64,000 bases of DNA from CAVQND01 sp049518415 (GCA_049518415.1 JBEKRX010000037.1:4005-68004); one strand, 5' to 3'. Counted from the stretch's first letter, positions 11,522 to 20,704 are shown. A program made the numbers and translations. The notes: generated from the sequence alone by a model not told the origin.

Positions 11522-11986
11522 CTATGAATTGGTGCGCGCTGGCGCGCTCTGGGCGGGGTGTTCGCGGGGCGGTTGGGACCGCCGGGACTCGCGGGAGTGT
11601 TGCTGTTGTTTGAGCAATTGATCAAAGCGCGCCTGTTGCTCAGGCGTGAGCACGTCGCGGAAGGCCTGCATGACTTTCTCCACCTCTGCCTCCAATTGCG
11701 GCCGCACCGGCTCGGTGATCTCGCGGGTGTGCTCCTGGCCTTGGCGGATAATCTTGTCGATGCGCTCGCGTTGGGCGGGGGTCAGGTTGAGTTCCTGCTG
11801 CATGTGGCGGAGCAGGTCCAGCCGCAGCCCGCCGGGCGAGAGCGGCCGAGCCTGGCGACCAGCGTTCCCGCCGTGCAGCGGGCGGACCGAGCGGATGTGG
11901 CCGACGTGGTGGACTACCAGGCCTCCGGTCACCACCCCCGTGCCGAAGATCACCATTGCGGCCAGGATGACTCTCCAGGTGTTCAC
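11522..11986 (-). CDS. Spy/CpxP-like LTxxQ periplasmic protein
   Basis: 154 residues from GTG 11986, whose GTGA overlaps the stop of the preceding gene; a longer frame to 12187 is an artefact of overlap. One N-terminal membrane segment (VILAAMVIFGTGVVTGGL) anchors a helical periplasmic part with two LTxxQ-type motifs, LTPAQRERIDKII and LTPEQQARFDQLL, typical of Spy/CpxP envelope-stress and metal-binding chaperones. Last gene of the ECF sigma operon. Confidence 0.75.
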   Translation of the reverse strand: MNTWRVILAAMVIFGTGVVTGGLVVHHVGHIRSVRPLHGGNAGRQARPLSPGGLRLDLLRHMQQELNLTPAQRERIDKIIRQGQEHTREITEPVRPQLEAEVEKVMQAFRDVLTPEQQARFDQLLKQQQHSRESRRSQPPREHPAQSAPARTNS

Positions 11987-12312
11987 CGGGAAAGGTCGGG
12001 AGGTGGTTCTTGTTCCGCCGCCGCCAGCACCGTGCTCTCCAACTCTTGCGAGAGGTCGTTCGCCGGCAGGTTGCGGGCCGGACTGAACCACCACCAGGCG
12101 CCCAGCAGCAACATGACGCCCACACAAGGGGCGGCCGCGCGCCAGAGGGCCTGGGACCACAACGCCCAATGGTCCACCACGGGGCACGCCCGGAGGCGCG
12201 CCAGGAGGCGCTGCTCAAAGGTGTGCGGCACCTGCTCGCTCGGCGGATTCTGCCGGGCGGCCGCGATTAGTTTCCGTTCCAGTTTGGCAAGGTCCATACA
12301 GCCTTTGGTCAT
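11983..12312 (-). CDS. Membrane protein in the ECF sigma operon, probable anti-sigma-like factor
   Basis: 109 residues (ATG 12312; ATG 12297 is an alternative). A cytoplasmic N-terminus of about 50 residues is followed by one membrane helix (CVGVMLLLGAWWWF) and a short periplasmic tail. Size, topology and place between sigma factor and LTxxQ gene fit an anti-sigma or sensor partner, but no zinc-binding anti-sigma motif is visible. Its stop overlaps the next start. Confidence 0.6.
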   Translation of the reverse strand: MTKGCMDLAKLERKLIAAARQNPPSEQVPHTFEQRLLARLRACPVVDHWALWSQALWRAAAPCVGVMLLLGAWWWFSPARNLPANDLSQELESTVLAAAEQEPPPDLSR

Positions 12313-12385
12313 TCAGACGCCCTGCCTCCGCCGGCGGTTACAGGCGGTCCGCCTTCGCCCGAAACCGGGCGCGCCGCCCAGGCCG

Positions 12386-12961
12386 TCAGAGATACTTCTC
12401 TTTCGCCGTTTTGGCCAGAATCCTCCGCATCTCCGCCCGCGCGCGGAACGCCCGCACCTTGACCAGCGGGACCGACCAGCCGGTCAGACTGGCGATTTCC
12501 TTCACCGACCGTTCTTCGATTTCCAGGAGGTTGATGACCAGCCGCGCGGGCGGGGAGAGCTGTTCGAGCAGCCGCCCGACCAACTGGCGGGCCGCCTCGG
12601 CATGCTCGCCGGCCGGAGCCGGCGCGCTCAGCAAGCGCTCCAGCCAATCGTCTTCCGGCTCCGAGAGGTCCGAGAAAGTGGCCTCCCGGCTGCGTTGGTG
12701 GCCGCGCAGAAAATCGTAACAGGTGCGCACCGCCAGGCGCATCAGCCAATGCTCGAAGGGCGCTTCCGCGCGGAAAGTCCGGAGTTTCTGAAAGGCCTTC
12801 ACCCAGACTTCCTGCACGATGTCCTCCACCTCGCTCTCCCGCCGCGCGTAGCGGCGAGCGGTGGCAAAAAGCCGGGGCGAATATTTCCCGACTAACGGCC
12901 CGAAGCTGGCGGTGTCGCCTCGCAACACCGCGGCTATCAGGTCCGCTTCGGTCCGTTCCAT
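12386..12961 (-). CDS. ECF (sigma-70 family) RNA polymerase sigma factor
   Basis: 191 residues from ATG 12961. Region 2 reads YSPRLFATARRYARRESEVE then DIVQEVWVKAFQKL; region 4 has LSPPARLVINLLEIEERSVK and EIASLTGWSVPLVKVRAFRA, the usual helix-turn-helix. It leads a three-gene operon (sigma, membrane protein, LTxxQ protein), the standard layout for an envelope-responsive regulon. Confidence 0.9.
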   Translation of the reverse strand: MERTEADLIAAVLRGDTASFGPLVGKYSPRLFATARRYARRESEVEDIVQEVWVKAFQKLRTFRAEAPFEHWLMRLAVRTCYDFLRGHQRSREATFSDLSEPEDDWLERLLSAPAPAGEHAEAARQLVGRLLEQLSPPARLVINLLEIEERSVKEIASLTGWSVPLVKVRAFRARAEMRRILAKTAKEKYL

Positions 12962-13120
12962 CCGCCGCAATATGCCAAACTCGCTCCCGGAAAGTCAAAA
13001 GCCACCGTGCCTGGCTTGGGCGCTGGTGGCTGGGAGGGGCCGCATCCCGACTGCCACCAATTCCGCTCTACCCGCGCGCAGCGCGGCATTCTTCCGCCCT
13101 GTAGGGGCGAAACATACCAG

Positions 13121-13168
13121 CCCAGGGCAAGGCCCGTCCCGCCACGGCGGGACGGGCCTTGCCCTGGG
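13121..13168. repeat. Perfect 23-bp inverted repeat, 2-base loop
   Basis: Left arm 13121-13143 and right arm 13146-13168 are exact reverse complements (core GGGCAAGGCCCGTCCCGCC). It lies upstream of the sigma operon in a 620-bp stretch without genes. Without a T-run it is better read as a mobile or REP-like palindrome than a terminator. Confidence 0.8.
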
Positions 13169-13188
13169 TAAAGCGGAAAAACCGACCA

Positions 13189-13225
13189 CCCCCCTCCCAT
13201 GCGCTCCGAGCGCATGGGAGGGGGG
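13189..13225. repeat. Perfect 18-bp inverted repeat
   Basis: Arms 13189-13206 and 13208-13225 (CCCCCCTCCCATGCGCTC and its complement) around one base. It sits 20 bp from the preceding palindrome, so two long hairpins follow each other directly. Confidence 0.8.
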
Positions 13226-13261
13226 AAGGGGGGAGGGCTTCCGCCCGCGCTCGGGCTCACC

Positions 13262-13292
13262 CCTCCAGCCTCCAGCCTCCAGCCTCCAGCCT
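13262..13292. repeat. CCTCCAG 7-bp tandem array
   Basis: Four and a half units of CCTCCAG. It is flanked on both sides by the duplicated phrase GGCTTCCGCCCGCGCTCGG (near 13238 and 13298). The same array runs in frame inside copA. Confidence 0.85.
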
Positions 13293-13480
13293 GCACGGCT
13301 TCCGCCCGCGCTCGGCGGCAGTGTCAGGATGCGCCCGGTGCAGTGAGGGCGAAGGGGTCCTGGAATGGGCCACTGGGCTGGTTGTGCAACTGGCGGGGCA
13401 GGGCCTCAGACCCTGATCCAGACGGCCTGAAACCTCATCACGCAAAGGGCCTGGCGCGGCCGATCCGCAACCGAAAAACC

Positions 13481-13567
13481 AACCGCGGAATACGCTGAAT
13501 ACGCGGAAAGGCAGACGGTCCCGATTCGGAATCGGGAAATTCCGCGTATTCCGCGTGTTCCGCGGTT
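13481..13567. repeat. 28-bp imperfect inverted repeat with inner palindrome
   Basis: Arms 13481-13508 and 13540-13567 pair at 26 of 28 positions (AACCGCGGAATACGCTGAAT... and complement). The loop contains CCCGATTCGGAATCGGG, itself a palindrome. It ends 20 bp before the stop of the small gene at 13587 and may also serve as its terminator. Confidence 0.7.
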
Positions 13568-13586
13568 TACTCCTCCTCCAAAGAAT

Positions 13587-13850
13587 CTACCCCGCTTTTG
13601 GCGGCGTAACGCTGAAGGACCGCTCGAACTCAGCGGAGAACTTGTCCAAGGCGCTGGCGATTTTGGGCGGCTGCTCGACGAGCGTCGCCATCATCCGCTC
13701 GGCCATGTGCGGTTTGGTGCGGATCAGTTCGATCGCCGCCATAATGAGCGACAGGTGGTTGTTGACGTCGTGCCGCAGGTCGGACAGCTTTTGATGCAGC
13801 TCGTCCACCTGCTCGGCGGTCATAGAAACTGGTCGACTCGGCCGTGCCAT
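13587..13850 (-). CDS. Small HisKA-like (H-box only) protein
   Basis: 87 residues; an internal ATG at 13823 is a possible start. DLRHDVNNHLSLIMAAIELI resembles the H-box helix of histidine kinases of the type in which H is followed by N-N, and the rest is helical. There is no ATPase domain, so it is a stand-alone dimerisation/phosphotransfer-like module or a decoy. It is divergent from recF. Family assignment is from the motif only. Confidence 0.55.
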   Translation of the reverse strand: MARPSRPVSMTAEQVDELHQKLSDLRHDVNNHLSLIMAAIELIRTKPHMAERMMATLVEQPPKIASALDKFSAEFERSFSVTPPKAG

Positions 13851-13944
13851 AGTCTAACGATGCCCTGAAAGGTCCCCCCGATGCAAGCGGCTTTCCGTCA
13901 ACTTTTCGTGTCCTTTTGCGCCGTTTTGTGGCAAAGCAGTCGTG

Positions 13945-15021
13945 ATGCACCTGGCTCATCTACGCCTTCGCGATTTCCGCAATTGCGCGCGGCTGGACCT
14001 GGACTTTGCTGGCGGCTTCCACCTGCTGCTGGGCGGCAATGCCCAGGGCAAGACCAACCTCCTGGAAGCGATTTATCTCATCGCCACCCTGCGCTCCTTT
14101 CGCGGCGTCGGCAGCGCCCAAATGCTCCGCCACGGCCAAACCGGCTACTTCGTCGGCGGCCGCATCCTCGGCCAGGGCCAGCACGAGGTGAAGCTCTACT
14201 GGTCGGCGCAGGAGCGCAGCCTGAACCTGGATGGCCGGCCGGTGCGCCGGCTGACCGATTACCTGGGCGTGCTGCGGACGGTCGTTTTTTGCACGGAAGA
14301 CCTCCAGCTCATCAAGGGCGGCGCGAGCGGCCGGCGGCGGTTCCTGGATTTGCTGCTCTCCCAAACGCACCCGGCTTACCTGCCGCTCCTGCAGCGTTAT
14401 GCCCGGTCCCTGCGCGCCCGCAATGCCCTGCTCAAGCAACCCGTGCTCGACCCGGCCGCCCTCGAGAGCTTCTCCCGCGAACTGGTGGCCGCCGGCGAGG
14501 TCATCGGCCGTTTGCGCCGCGAACTGCTCCCCCAATTCTCCCCCCTCGCGCGCCAGGCCTATGGCTGCATCGCGGACCAGGCCGAGGAACTTCGCCTGGA
14601 ATATCAACCCGGCGTGAAACAGGACTTCGCCGTCGAACTGGCCCAGTCCCACCCGCGCGAGCGGGCCTGCCGCGCCACTCTCATCGGGCCCCATCGCGAC
14701 GATTTGCGCCTCCTGCTCAACGACTGCTCCGCCGCCCAGTTCGGCAGCGAAGGCCAGAAACGGGCCCTGGCCATCGCCCTCAAGCTCGCCCAGGCCCAGT
14801 ACCTCACCGCCCTTTACGGCGCGCCGCCGGTCTTGCTGATCGACGACATCATGGGCGAGCTGGACGTGCCGCGGCGCCGCGGTTTGCTGCCCTTGCTCGA
14901 GCGGGCCCGCCAGTCGCGCGGCCAGGTGTTCCTGACCGCCACCGAGGAAAACTGGCCCCGGCACCTGGGCCCCGAGGTCCAGCGCTGGCACGTCAAAGCC
15001 GGCACCTTGCACCGGGCTTAG
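13945..15021 (+). CDS. recF: DNA replication/repair ATPase RecF
   Basis: 358 residues from ATG 13945 (a GTG lies one codon earlier). Walker A is GGNAQGKTNLLEAIYL near residue 35, the signature helix is GSEGQKRALAIALKL, and Walker B is LLIDDIMGELD. RecF loads RecA at gaps through RecOR. The usual dnaA-dnaN-gyrB neighbours are absent; it stands alone between repeat-rich gaps. Confidence 0.93.
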   Translation: MHLAHLRLRDFRNCARLDLDFAGGFHLLLGGNAQGKTNLLEAIYLIATLRSFRGVGSAQMLRHGQTGYFVGGRILGQGQHEVKLYWSAQERSLNLDGRPVRRLTDYLGVLRTVVFCTEDLQLIKGGASGRRRFLDLLLSQTHPAYLPLLQRYARSLRARNALLKQPVLDPAALESFSRELVAAGEVIGRLRRELLPQFSPLARQAYGCIADQAEELRLEYQPGVKQDFAVELAQSHPRERACRATLIGPHRDDLRLLLNDCSAAQFGSEGQKRALAIALKLAQAQYLTALYGAPPVLLIDDIMGELDVPRRRGLLPLLERARQSRGQVFLTATEENWPRHLGPEVQRWHVKAGTLHRA

Positions 15022-15799
15022 GGGGCCAATGCCTTTCGGAAATTCAGCCACGCCTTTGTCCCGGAGGGACTTCATGAGAATAGCCCAGCGTTTCAACGCT
15101 GGGTCCGAAGCGCAAGGGATCCGAATCCGTCCCGAAGGGACGGCTGAGGCTCCCCCTGCCAAAGGCGAGGCCTCGGCTGACCATTCAATCGTCCCTTTGG
15201 GACGAGCAGGGCACCAACAGTGGCCCACTTACCCGTGACCATTCAGTCCCAACAGAAGGCAACGAAGGAAACGAAGCATTGGCCTGGAAGTGCCAGACTC
15301 CTGTCTCAACCCCGTCTTTATTAGCGTTTATTAGCGCAGATTAGCGGTTCAACTGAATCGCTCCGGCTTAGTGGGACCTTTGTTCGCTTCGTTCTCTTCT
15401 GTTCAATTGAATGAAGCATGGGGTCGCGCCTACTTTTCTACATTTGCTTCTGAACTGCGGCTACTTGCTGACGCAATTCCGGAGTTCGTTCCATTGGCCG
15501 GCCGAAGCGGGTCAGCCCCTCGGCTACGGCCGCATACCCCATTCCCCCGGCTGACCGCCCAAGCTCAGCCAACGACAGTGAGCCTCGTCAGCATAGTTGA
15601 GGGAAAGCGCGGCGATTTTCCTCACGGTTCGTGAGGGACGGCCGCCGGTCCCTCGATTATCTCGAAAGCCTTTTCTGGCCTTGCCGTGGCTGTCCAGACC
15701 CCCTTTCCGGATGCCTTTAGCGCAAGAGAATTACTACCAAATAAAGCAGGCCAGAGAAGCACGGCGGCGCAGGAAATGCCGCAACCTGGCGGAACACTG
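15022..15799. other. Gene-free repeat-bearing region after recF
   Basis: About 780 bp with only short chance frames. Palindromes CCCAGCGTT-TC-AACGCTGGG (15084-15103), CCGTCCC-GAA-GGGACGG (15127-15143) and CGTCCC-TTT-GGGACG (15190-15204) lie in the first 200 bp. Near 15320 the phrase TTAGCG is repeated three times (TTTATTAGCGTTTATTAGCG). No RNA gene recognised. Confidence 0.6.
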
Positions 15800-15863
15800 C
15801 ATTGGCCACATTGGCTGCATTGGCCACATTGGCCATTTTTTCCAAAAAACCGGCCCGGCCGCG
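15800..15863 (-). repeat. 9-bp minisatellite element, copy A
   Basis: Four to five units of the type CATTGGCCA, bordered on one side by GCGGAACACTGC and on the other by ATTTTTTCCAAAAAACCGG. The same borders and unit are found, in the opposite orientation, at 52956-53105 and 57948-58114. This copy lies downstream of the DUF1844 gene rather than upstream of a start codon. Confidence 0.75.
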
Positions 15864-15923
15864 GTTTAAAACGAATGGCACAGCTCAGCACAACGCTTTG
15901 TCGGTCTGCTCGGCCCTGCCGCG

Positions 15924-16364
15924 CTAGTACTTCTTGGTGAACTTCTTCCGGGACTCTTCTTCGGCGGCTGGCGGCGGAGTTGGCCCGCCCGGGGGAGGAG
16001 CGCCAGCGCCGGTTTGAGCCGGCGGCGTTGGGCTGGCGGTTTCCCTGGATTGAGCGGGGGGAGCGGATTCGACCGCCTCGACAAAGGCCAGGCGCAGGCT
16101 CAGGAGGCTTTGGCTGAGCAGGGCGGCCTCCGCCTTGGTGAGATTGCCCTTGGTCTTGACCTCCAGCATCTCCAACTGGTCGATGAACAGCCTGGCGGCC
16201 TCGAGGTCCCGCGTCACCTGCCCCGTCTCAGGCTGGGCCAGCTTGCCCAGGAGCATCATGGCCAGGTTGGATTGCTGGACGACCAGGTGAGCGAAGAGCG
16301 TCGAGAGCTCTTCATTGCGGGTCGAATTGGCGGGGCGGCTTTCGGAAACCTGTGGATCATTCAT
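15924..16364 (-). CDS. DUF1844 family protein
   Basis: 146 residues. The core FAHLVVQQSNLAMMLLGKL, then ARLFIDQLEMLEVKTKGNLT and a helix to about residue 95 match DUF1844. A proline-rich tail ends in KKFTKKY. ATGA overlap with the Lon-substrate-binding gene makes them a translational pair. Function unknown. Confidence 0.8.
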   Translation of the reverse strand: MNDPQVSESRPANSTRNEELSTLFAHLVVQQSNLAMMLLGKLAQPETGQVTRDLEAARLFIDQLEMLEVKTKGNLTKAEAALLSQSLLSLRLAFVEAVESAPPAQSRETASPTPPAQTGAGAPPPGGPTPPPAAEEESRKKFTKKY

Positions 16365-17038
16365 GGCTCGTTAGCTTTGCGGGCCGTGCGGATTTCGGCC
16401 AGCAAAAAATGGATGAGCTGCTGCAAGCGCGCCTCGACCTCCACCGTCTCCAGGATGGTTTGCCGCTGGGCCGCGCCCGGCAGCACCGCGCAGGAGACCA
16501 AATCGGCGGCCTGTTCGGGGTCGGTGATCGAATCCAGGTAGCGCAGAATGTCTTTGGGCGCAAAGTGCGGCGGCGCCGACTTGCTCTCGGCGGCCCCGGG
16601 GGACATGACCGGGAACGGAAAAGGCAGGCCCAGCGCGATGCGTTCTTCCAGCAACTCGCGCACTTTGGCCAGGAGCGCGTCCACCTTGACATTGTCGCAC
16701 GGCGGAGTCTCCAGGGGCCGAATCCGCTGGATGCGATAGGGCTTGTAGCGGACGGGTTGCTCGAGTTCCACCCGCGCCAGGCCCTGGAGGATCAAATGCG
16801 AGGTGCCGTCGCGGTGCCCGACCGCCACGCGGATCAGACCCAGCCCCGCCACCAGGGAAGGGGACTCGCGGCTGCTGCCGGGCCTTTGCATCGCCACCGA
16901 AAACATCCGCGTCGTGTGCAGCGCATCGACCAGCATCTGCCGGTAACGCGGCTCGAAAATATAGAGCGGCAGCAAGGCCTGTGGGAAGAGCGTGGCATTG
17001 GGCAGGGTCATCACCGGGACCGCGGGCGGCAGCTTCAT
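16361..17038 (-). CDS. LON peptidase substrate-binding (LAN) domain protein
   Basis: 225 residues without an ATPase or protease domain. PVMTLPNATLFPQALLPLYI and FEPRYRQMLVDAL at the start are the LON N-domain hallmark, followed by a helical second half. Such stand-alone proteins are thought to bind unfolded protein or act beside Lon. It heads a two-gene unit with the DUF1844 gene and is divergent from trigger factor, which fits a protein-quality theme. Confidence 0.85.
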   Translation of the reverse strand: MKLPPAVPVMTLPNATLFPQALLPLYIFEPRYRQMLVDALHTTRMFSVAMQRPGSSRESPSLVAGLGLIRVAVGHRDGTSHLILQGLARVELEQPVRYKPYRIQRIRPLETPPCDNVKVDALLAKVRELLEERIALGLPFPFPVMSPGAAESKSAPPHFAPKDILRYLDSITDPEQAADLVSCAVLPGAAQRQTILETVEVEARLQQLIHFLLAEIRTARKANEP

Positions 17039-17181
17039 GGGTATAATCTAGAATAAGCCGCGCGTTATTCAAGCGGCGCTTGACCTCACGGCCGGATTTG
17101 CCTACGGTGGGCGGCTTGCTGAGCGGGAGAGACGCAAGACCAACTCGCCCACTGGACTTTTTCAGCGATTAACGGAAAGGT

Positions 17182-18525
17182 ATGTTTGTGAATGTAACCG
17201 TAGAGAACTTGGCCCCGTGCAAGAAACTCGTGCGGGTGGAAGTGGAAGCGCAAACGGTCGACCAGGCCTTTGAAACGACCACCAAGGATTTTCAGCGCAA
17301 GGCCAGGTTTCCGGGCTTTCGTCCGGGCAAGGCGCCGCGCCAGCTCGTCCTGCGCAAGTTTGAAAAGGACATCCAGGCCGAGGTCAAAGAGAAGCTGATC
17401 AACGACGCCTTCAAGCAGGCCGTCGAGCAGCAGAAGCTGGATGTGGTCGCCAAGCCGGACATCGAGGAAATCCAGTTTGGCCGCGGCCAGCCGCTGCAGT
17501 TCGCCGCCACGGTCGAGACGGCGCCGGAATTTGAGCTGCCGGAATACAAGGGCCTGGCCGCCCGAGTCGAAACCCGCGTCGTCACTGAGGCCGACCTGGA
17601 GCGGGCCTTGCAGTTGCTCCGGGAACAGCGGGTCAGTCACCACACGGTGGACCGCCCGCTGGCGACCGGCGACGTGGCGGTGGTCAACTACACGGGCGCC
17701 TGCGAGGGCAAACCGATTACCGAACTCGCCCCTGGGGCCAAGGGATTGGCCGAGAAGAAGGACTTCTGGATCGAGGTCGGGACCAATGCTTTCATCCCGG
17801 GCTTTGCCGAGCAACTCCTGGGCGCCCAGGCGCGCGAAAAGCGCACGGTCACCATCGATTTTCCCGCCGATTTCATCACCCCCCCGCTTGCCGGCAAGCG
17901 GGGCGTCTATGCCGTCGAGTTGGTCGAGGTCAAAGAGAAATCCCTGCCCGCCCTCGATGATGCCTTGGCCCAAGCTTACGGGGCGGAGAACCTGGAGAAG
18001 CTGCGGGCGGGGGTGCGCCGGGACCTGGAAAACGAGTTGAGTTTCAAGCGCAGCCAGGCCGTTCGCAACCAGCTCATCCAGGCCCTGTTGAACCGGGTGC
18101 AGTTTGACCTGCCGGAGACCTCGGTGGCGCACGAAACCCGCCACCGGGTCTATGACCTTGTCCACACCAGCCAGCGGCGCGGGGCTTCCCGCGCGCAGAT
18201 TGAACTGCACAAAGACCAGATTTACTCCGCCGCCATCCAGGGGGCCAAGGAGCGCGTCAAGTTCGCCTTCCTCATGCAGAAAATCGCCGAGAAAGAGGAG
18301 ATCAAGGTTTCCCAGGAGGAGATCGGCCGGCGCGTCGCCCAACTGGCGGCGGCCAACCAGATGCCGGTGGAAAAACTGCTCAAGGACCTCCAAGAGCGCA
18401 ATGCCCTGATCGAAATCTACGACGAGATCATGAACGACAAGGTGATGGATTTCCTGGAGCGCAACGCCCAGCTTATCGACGTGCCCCCCGGCTCGCTCCC
18501 CGAATTCCAGGCCCAGCCAAGCTAA
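17182..18525 (+). CDS. tig: Trigger factor, ribosome-associated chaperone
   Basis: 447 residues. The ribosome-docking signature is FPGFRPGKAPRQL (residues about 43-55). The middle FKBP-like PPIase region (about 150-240) and long helical C-terminal arms follow. GGAAAGG precedes the ATG at 17182. It acts on nascent chains in the cytoplasm. The usual clpP-clpX genes are not adjacent; a sigma-54 regulator comes next, 120 bp on. Confidence 0.93.
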   Translation: MFVNVTVENLAPCKKLVRVEVEAQTVDQAFETTTKDFQRKARFPGFRPGKAPRQLVLRKFEKDIQAEVKEKLINDAFKQAVEQQKLDVVAKPDIEEIQFGRGQPLQFAATVETAPEFELPEYKGLAARVETRVVTEADLERALQLLREQRVSHHTVDRPLATGDVAVVNYTGACEGKPITELAPGAKGLAEKKDFWIEVGTNAFIPGFAEQLLGAQAREKRTVTIDFPADFITPPLAGKRGVYAVELVEVKEKSLPALDDALAQAYGAENLEKLRAGVRRDLENELSFKRSQAVRNQLIQALLNRVQFDLPETSVAHETRHRVYDLVHTSQRRGASRAQIELHKDQIYSAAIQGAKERVKFAFLMQKIAEKEEIKVSQEEIGRRVAQLAAANQMPVEKLLKDLQERNALIEIYDEIMNDKVMDFLERNAQLIDVPPGSLPEFQAQPS

Positions 18526-18644
18526 CTGAAACCTCTCTCCCCGTCCCTGCGTCTCACACTTCGGCCTTTCGTCACCCGGCGGGAACGCCTAAGCTCTAGG
18601 GCAATCCGGCCAGGCCGGCGGATGGCGGAGTGTGATTTGAGCAG

Positions 18645-20027
18645 ATGGCGTCCGAAACGCGCAAGAACGGCCCCCGAGCGCCGCGCATCCTGATCGTCGA
18701 TGACGACCCGGGCCAGCGGAGCCTGCTGGATTCTTTCTTGCGGAGCCAGGGTTTCGACACCGTGCCGGTGGCCTCCGGCGAAGAGGCCCTGGAGACCCTG
18801 CGCACCGCCAACATCAGCATGATGATCTCGGACGTGCGCATGCCGGGCCTCTCGGGCCTGGAGACCTTGCGGCGCGCACGGCAGGAGCAGGCCGTGCTGC
18901 CCGTCCTGCTCGTCACCGCTTACGCCGACATCCGCGAGGCCGTGGGCGCCATGCGCGATGGCGCGCTCAACTACCTGGCCAAACCGATTGACCTCGACGA
19001 ACTGCTGGCCAGCGTCCGCCAAGCCACCGGCCTGGCCAAATCCGCCCCGCGCAAATTCACCGCCGAGCGCCAGTTGCCGCCGCACGTGGTGGCCCAAAGC
19101 CCGCTCATGCAGGCGCTCTTTCGCGATGCCTCGCTCATCGCGCCTTCCGAGAGCCGCGTGCTCATCACCGGCGAGAGCGGCGTGGGCAAGGAAGTCCTGG
19201 CCGATGTCATCCATGCCTGGAGTTCCCGCGCCGCCGGCCCGCTCATCAAAGTCAACTGCGCCGCCCTCCCGGAGAACCTGCTGGAAAGCGAACTGTTCGG
19301 CCACGAAAAAGGCGCCTTCACCGGCGCCCTCAAGCAAAAGCCCGGCCGCTTCGAGGCCGCCGACGGCGGCACGATCTTCCTGGATGAAGTTGCCGACATG
19401 TCGCCTTCCCTCCAGTCCAAGCTGCTGCGCGTCACCCAGGAGGGACGTTTCAACCGCGTCGGCTCGAACCACGAAATCCAAACCGACGCCCGCATCCTGG
19501 CGGCCACCAACAGGCTCCTGGCAGAGGAAGTCAAGGCCGGCCGTTTCCGCGAAGACCTCTTCTACCGCTTGAACGTGGTCGAACTCAACATCCCCCCCCT
19601 GCGCGAGCGCCAGGAAGACATCCTCCCCCTGGCCAGCGCCTTCATCGCCGAGTTTACCCAGGGCCGAGCGCGGTTTTCCTCCGCCGTCGTCGATTGCCTG
19701 ACGCGCTACGCCTGGCCGGGCAATGTCCGCCAACTGCGCAATGCCATGGAGCGCGCCGCCCTGCTCTCCCGGGGGGAACTTATCCTGCCCGAACACCTGC
19801 CCGCACAGGTCCGCCCCGGCCCCGAGTCAGTCCCCGCCACCCAACCCGCCGACCAGCACCGCCTGGGCGAGATCGAGCGCCAGGCCATCTTCCAGGCCCT
19901 CCGCAAACACGACTTCAACCGCACCGAAACCGCCAAAGCCCTGGGCATCAGCCGCCGCGCCCTCCTCTACAAACTGCAGCGCTTCCGCGAACTGGGCTAC
20001 GAGGTGGACCCCGATGGTGCGCGCTAG
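18645..20027 (+). CDS. NtrC-family sigma-54-dependent response regulator
   Basis: 460 residues: receiver domain (DDD near 19-21, phospho-acceptor Asp 63 in ISDVRMPG, Lys in YLAKP), AAA+ domain with Walker A GESGVGKE, sigma-54 contact loop GAFTGA and FLDEV, and a Fis-type C-terminal helix-turn-helix (NRTETAKALGISRRALLYKL). It activates sigma-54 promoters after phosphorylation by a kinase not present here. Its last codons and stop lie inside a 32-bp copy of a tRNA-Val 3' end. Confidence 0.93.
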   Translation: MASETRKNGPRAPRILIVDDDPGQRSLLDSFLRSQGFDTVPVASGEEALETLRTANISMMISDVRMPGLSGLETLRRARQEQAVLPVLLVTAYADIREAVGAMRDGALNYLAKPIDLDELLASVRQATGLAKSAPRKFTAERQLPPHVVAQSPLMQALFRDASLIAPSESRVLITGESGVGKEVLADVIHAWSSRAAGPLIKVNCAALPENLLESELFGHEKGAFTGALKQKPGRFEAADGGTIFLDEVADMSPSLQSKLLRVTQEGRFNRVGSNHEIQTDARILAATNRLLAEEVKAGRFREDLFYRLNVVELNIPPLRERQEDILPLASAFIAEFTQGRARFSSAVVDCLTRYAWPGNVRQLRNAMERAALLSRGELILPEHLPAQVRPGPESVPATQPADQHRLGEIERQAIFQALRKHDFNRTETAKALGISRRALLYKLQRFRELGYEVDPDGAR

Positions 20028-20044
20028 AGGGCTCGAACCTCTGA
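20013..20044 (-). repeat. Copy of tRNA-Val 3' end (possible attachment site)
   Basis: 32 bases matching 26108-26139 at 30 positions, covering T-arm, 3' acceptor strand, CCA and two further bases. No 5' half of a tRNA is present, so it is not a functional tRNA gene. Same orientation as the intact tRNA 6.1 kb away, whose 3' end faces it. Confidence 0.8.
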
Positions 20045-20110
20045 TTCGCATGGCCTTCTCCTGATCACCCCTGGACGGCAACTTCATTCCTCTCCCTCAA
20101 AACCCCTCAG

Positions 20111-20398
20111 CTACTTTTTGCCGAGGATGGCGTCTTTGGCAGCCTTGGCGACGCGGAATTTGACCACGCGTTTGGCAGCAATCTTGATCTGCTCACCAGT
20201 GGCTGGATTTCGACCCATACGGGCTTTGCGGTTGACCAGAACGAGTTTACCCAAGCCAGGGACCGTGAATGAGTTCTTGGCGTTCTTGTAAGCCAGCGCC
20301 ACGAGGGCTTCGATTGATTGAACGGCCTGCTTTTTGGTCAGGCCAACGGTTTCCGCGATGGAGGCGGCGATTTGTGATTTGGTTAGTGCTTTTGCCAT
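20111..20398 (-). CDS. HU-family DNA-binding protein
   Basis: 95 residues from ATG 20398 (MAKALTKSQIAASIAETVGL). The DNA-binding arm carries RKARMGRNPATGEQIKI, the standard RxxRxGRNPxTG motif, with the C-terminal FRVAKAAKDAIL helix. A nucleoid protein that bends DNA. A basic C-terminal extension is absent. Confidence 0.95.
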   Translation of the reverse strand: MAKALTKSQIAASIAETVGLTKKQAVQSIEALVALAYKNAKNSFTVPGLGKLVLVNRKARMGRNPATGEQIKIAAKRVVKFRVAKAAKDAILGKK

Positions 20399-20704
20399 AG
20401 TGCCGGAATAAGTAGAGGCAAAAGCTGGTCGGTTCAAGCGAAAACACCTCAAAAACCATGGAAATCCAGGTGCAGTGAGGATTTCGACAACTTGCCCCGC
20501 TGCCCCACCGCAGATGCAAACGAGGGAGTCACCCGATCAACGGATGCTGCCGGTTCTGCAGCGGAAACTCGATCCGCCCCCTCGCCAGTCCAGCAGCAAA
20601 TACAGCCACGGCCATTTCCAAAGTCCTCATTCCGGCATATCGCCTGGTTTCTGCTTGCTGAATTCGCCGGCACGGACCAGCTTTGATCAAAATTGGCCCC
20701 GCTC

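Noticed and set aside
15371..15634. 87-codon plus-strand frame
   Set aside because: No start signal, composition or motif to support it; lies in repeat-rich gap.
20013..20090. Functional tRNA at the end of the response regulator
   Set aside because: Only T-arm and 3' acceptor are present; no D- or anticodon arm can be formed.
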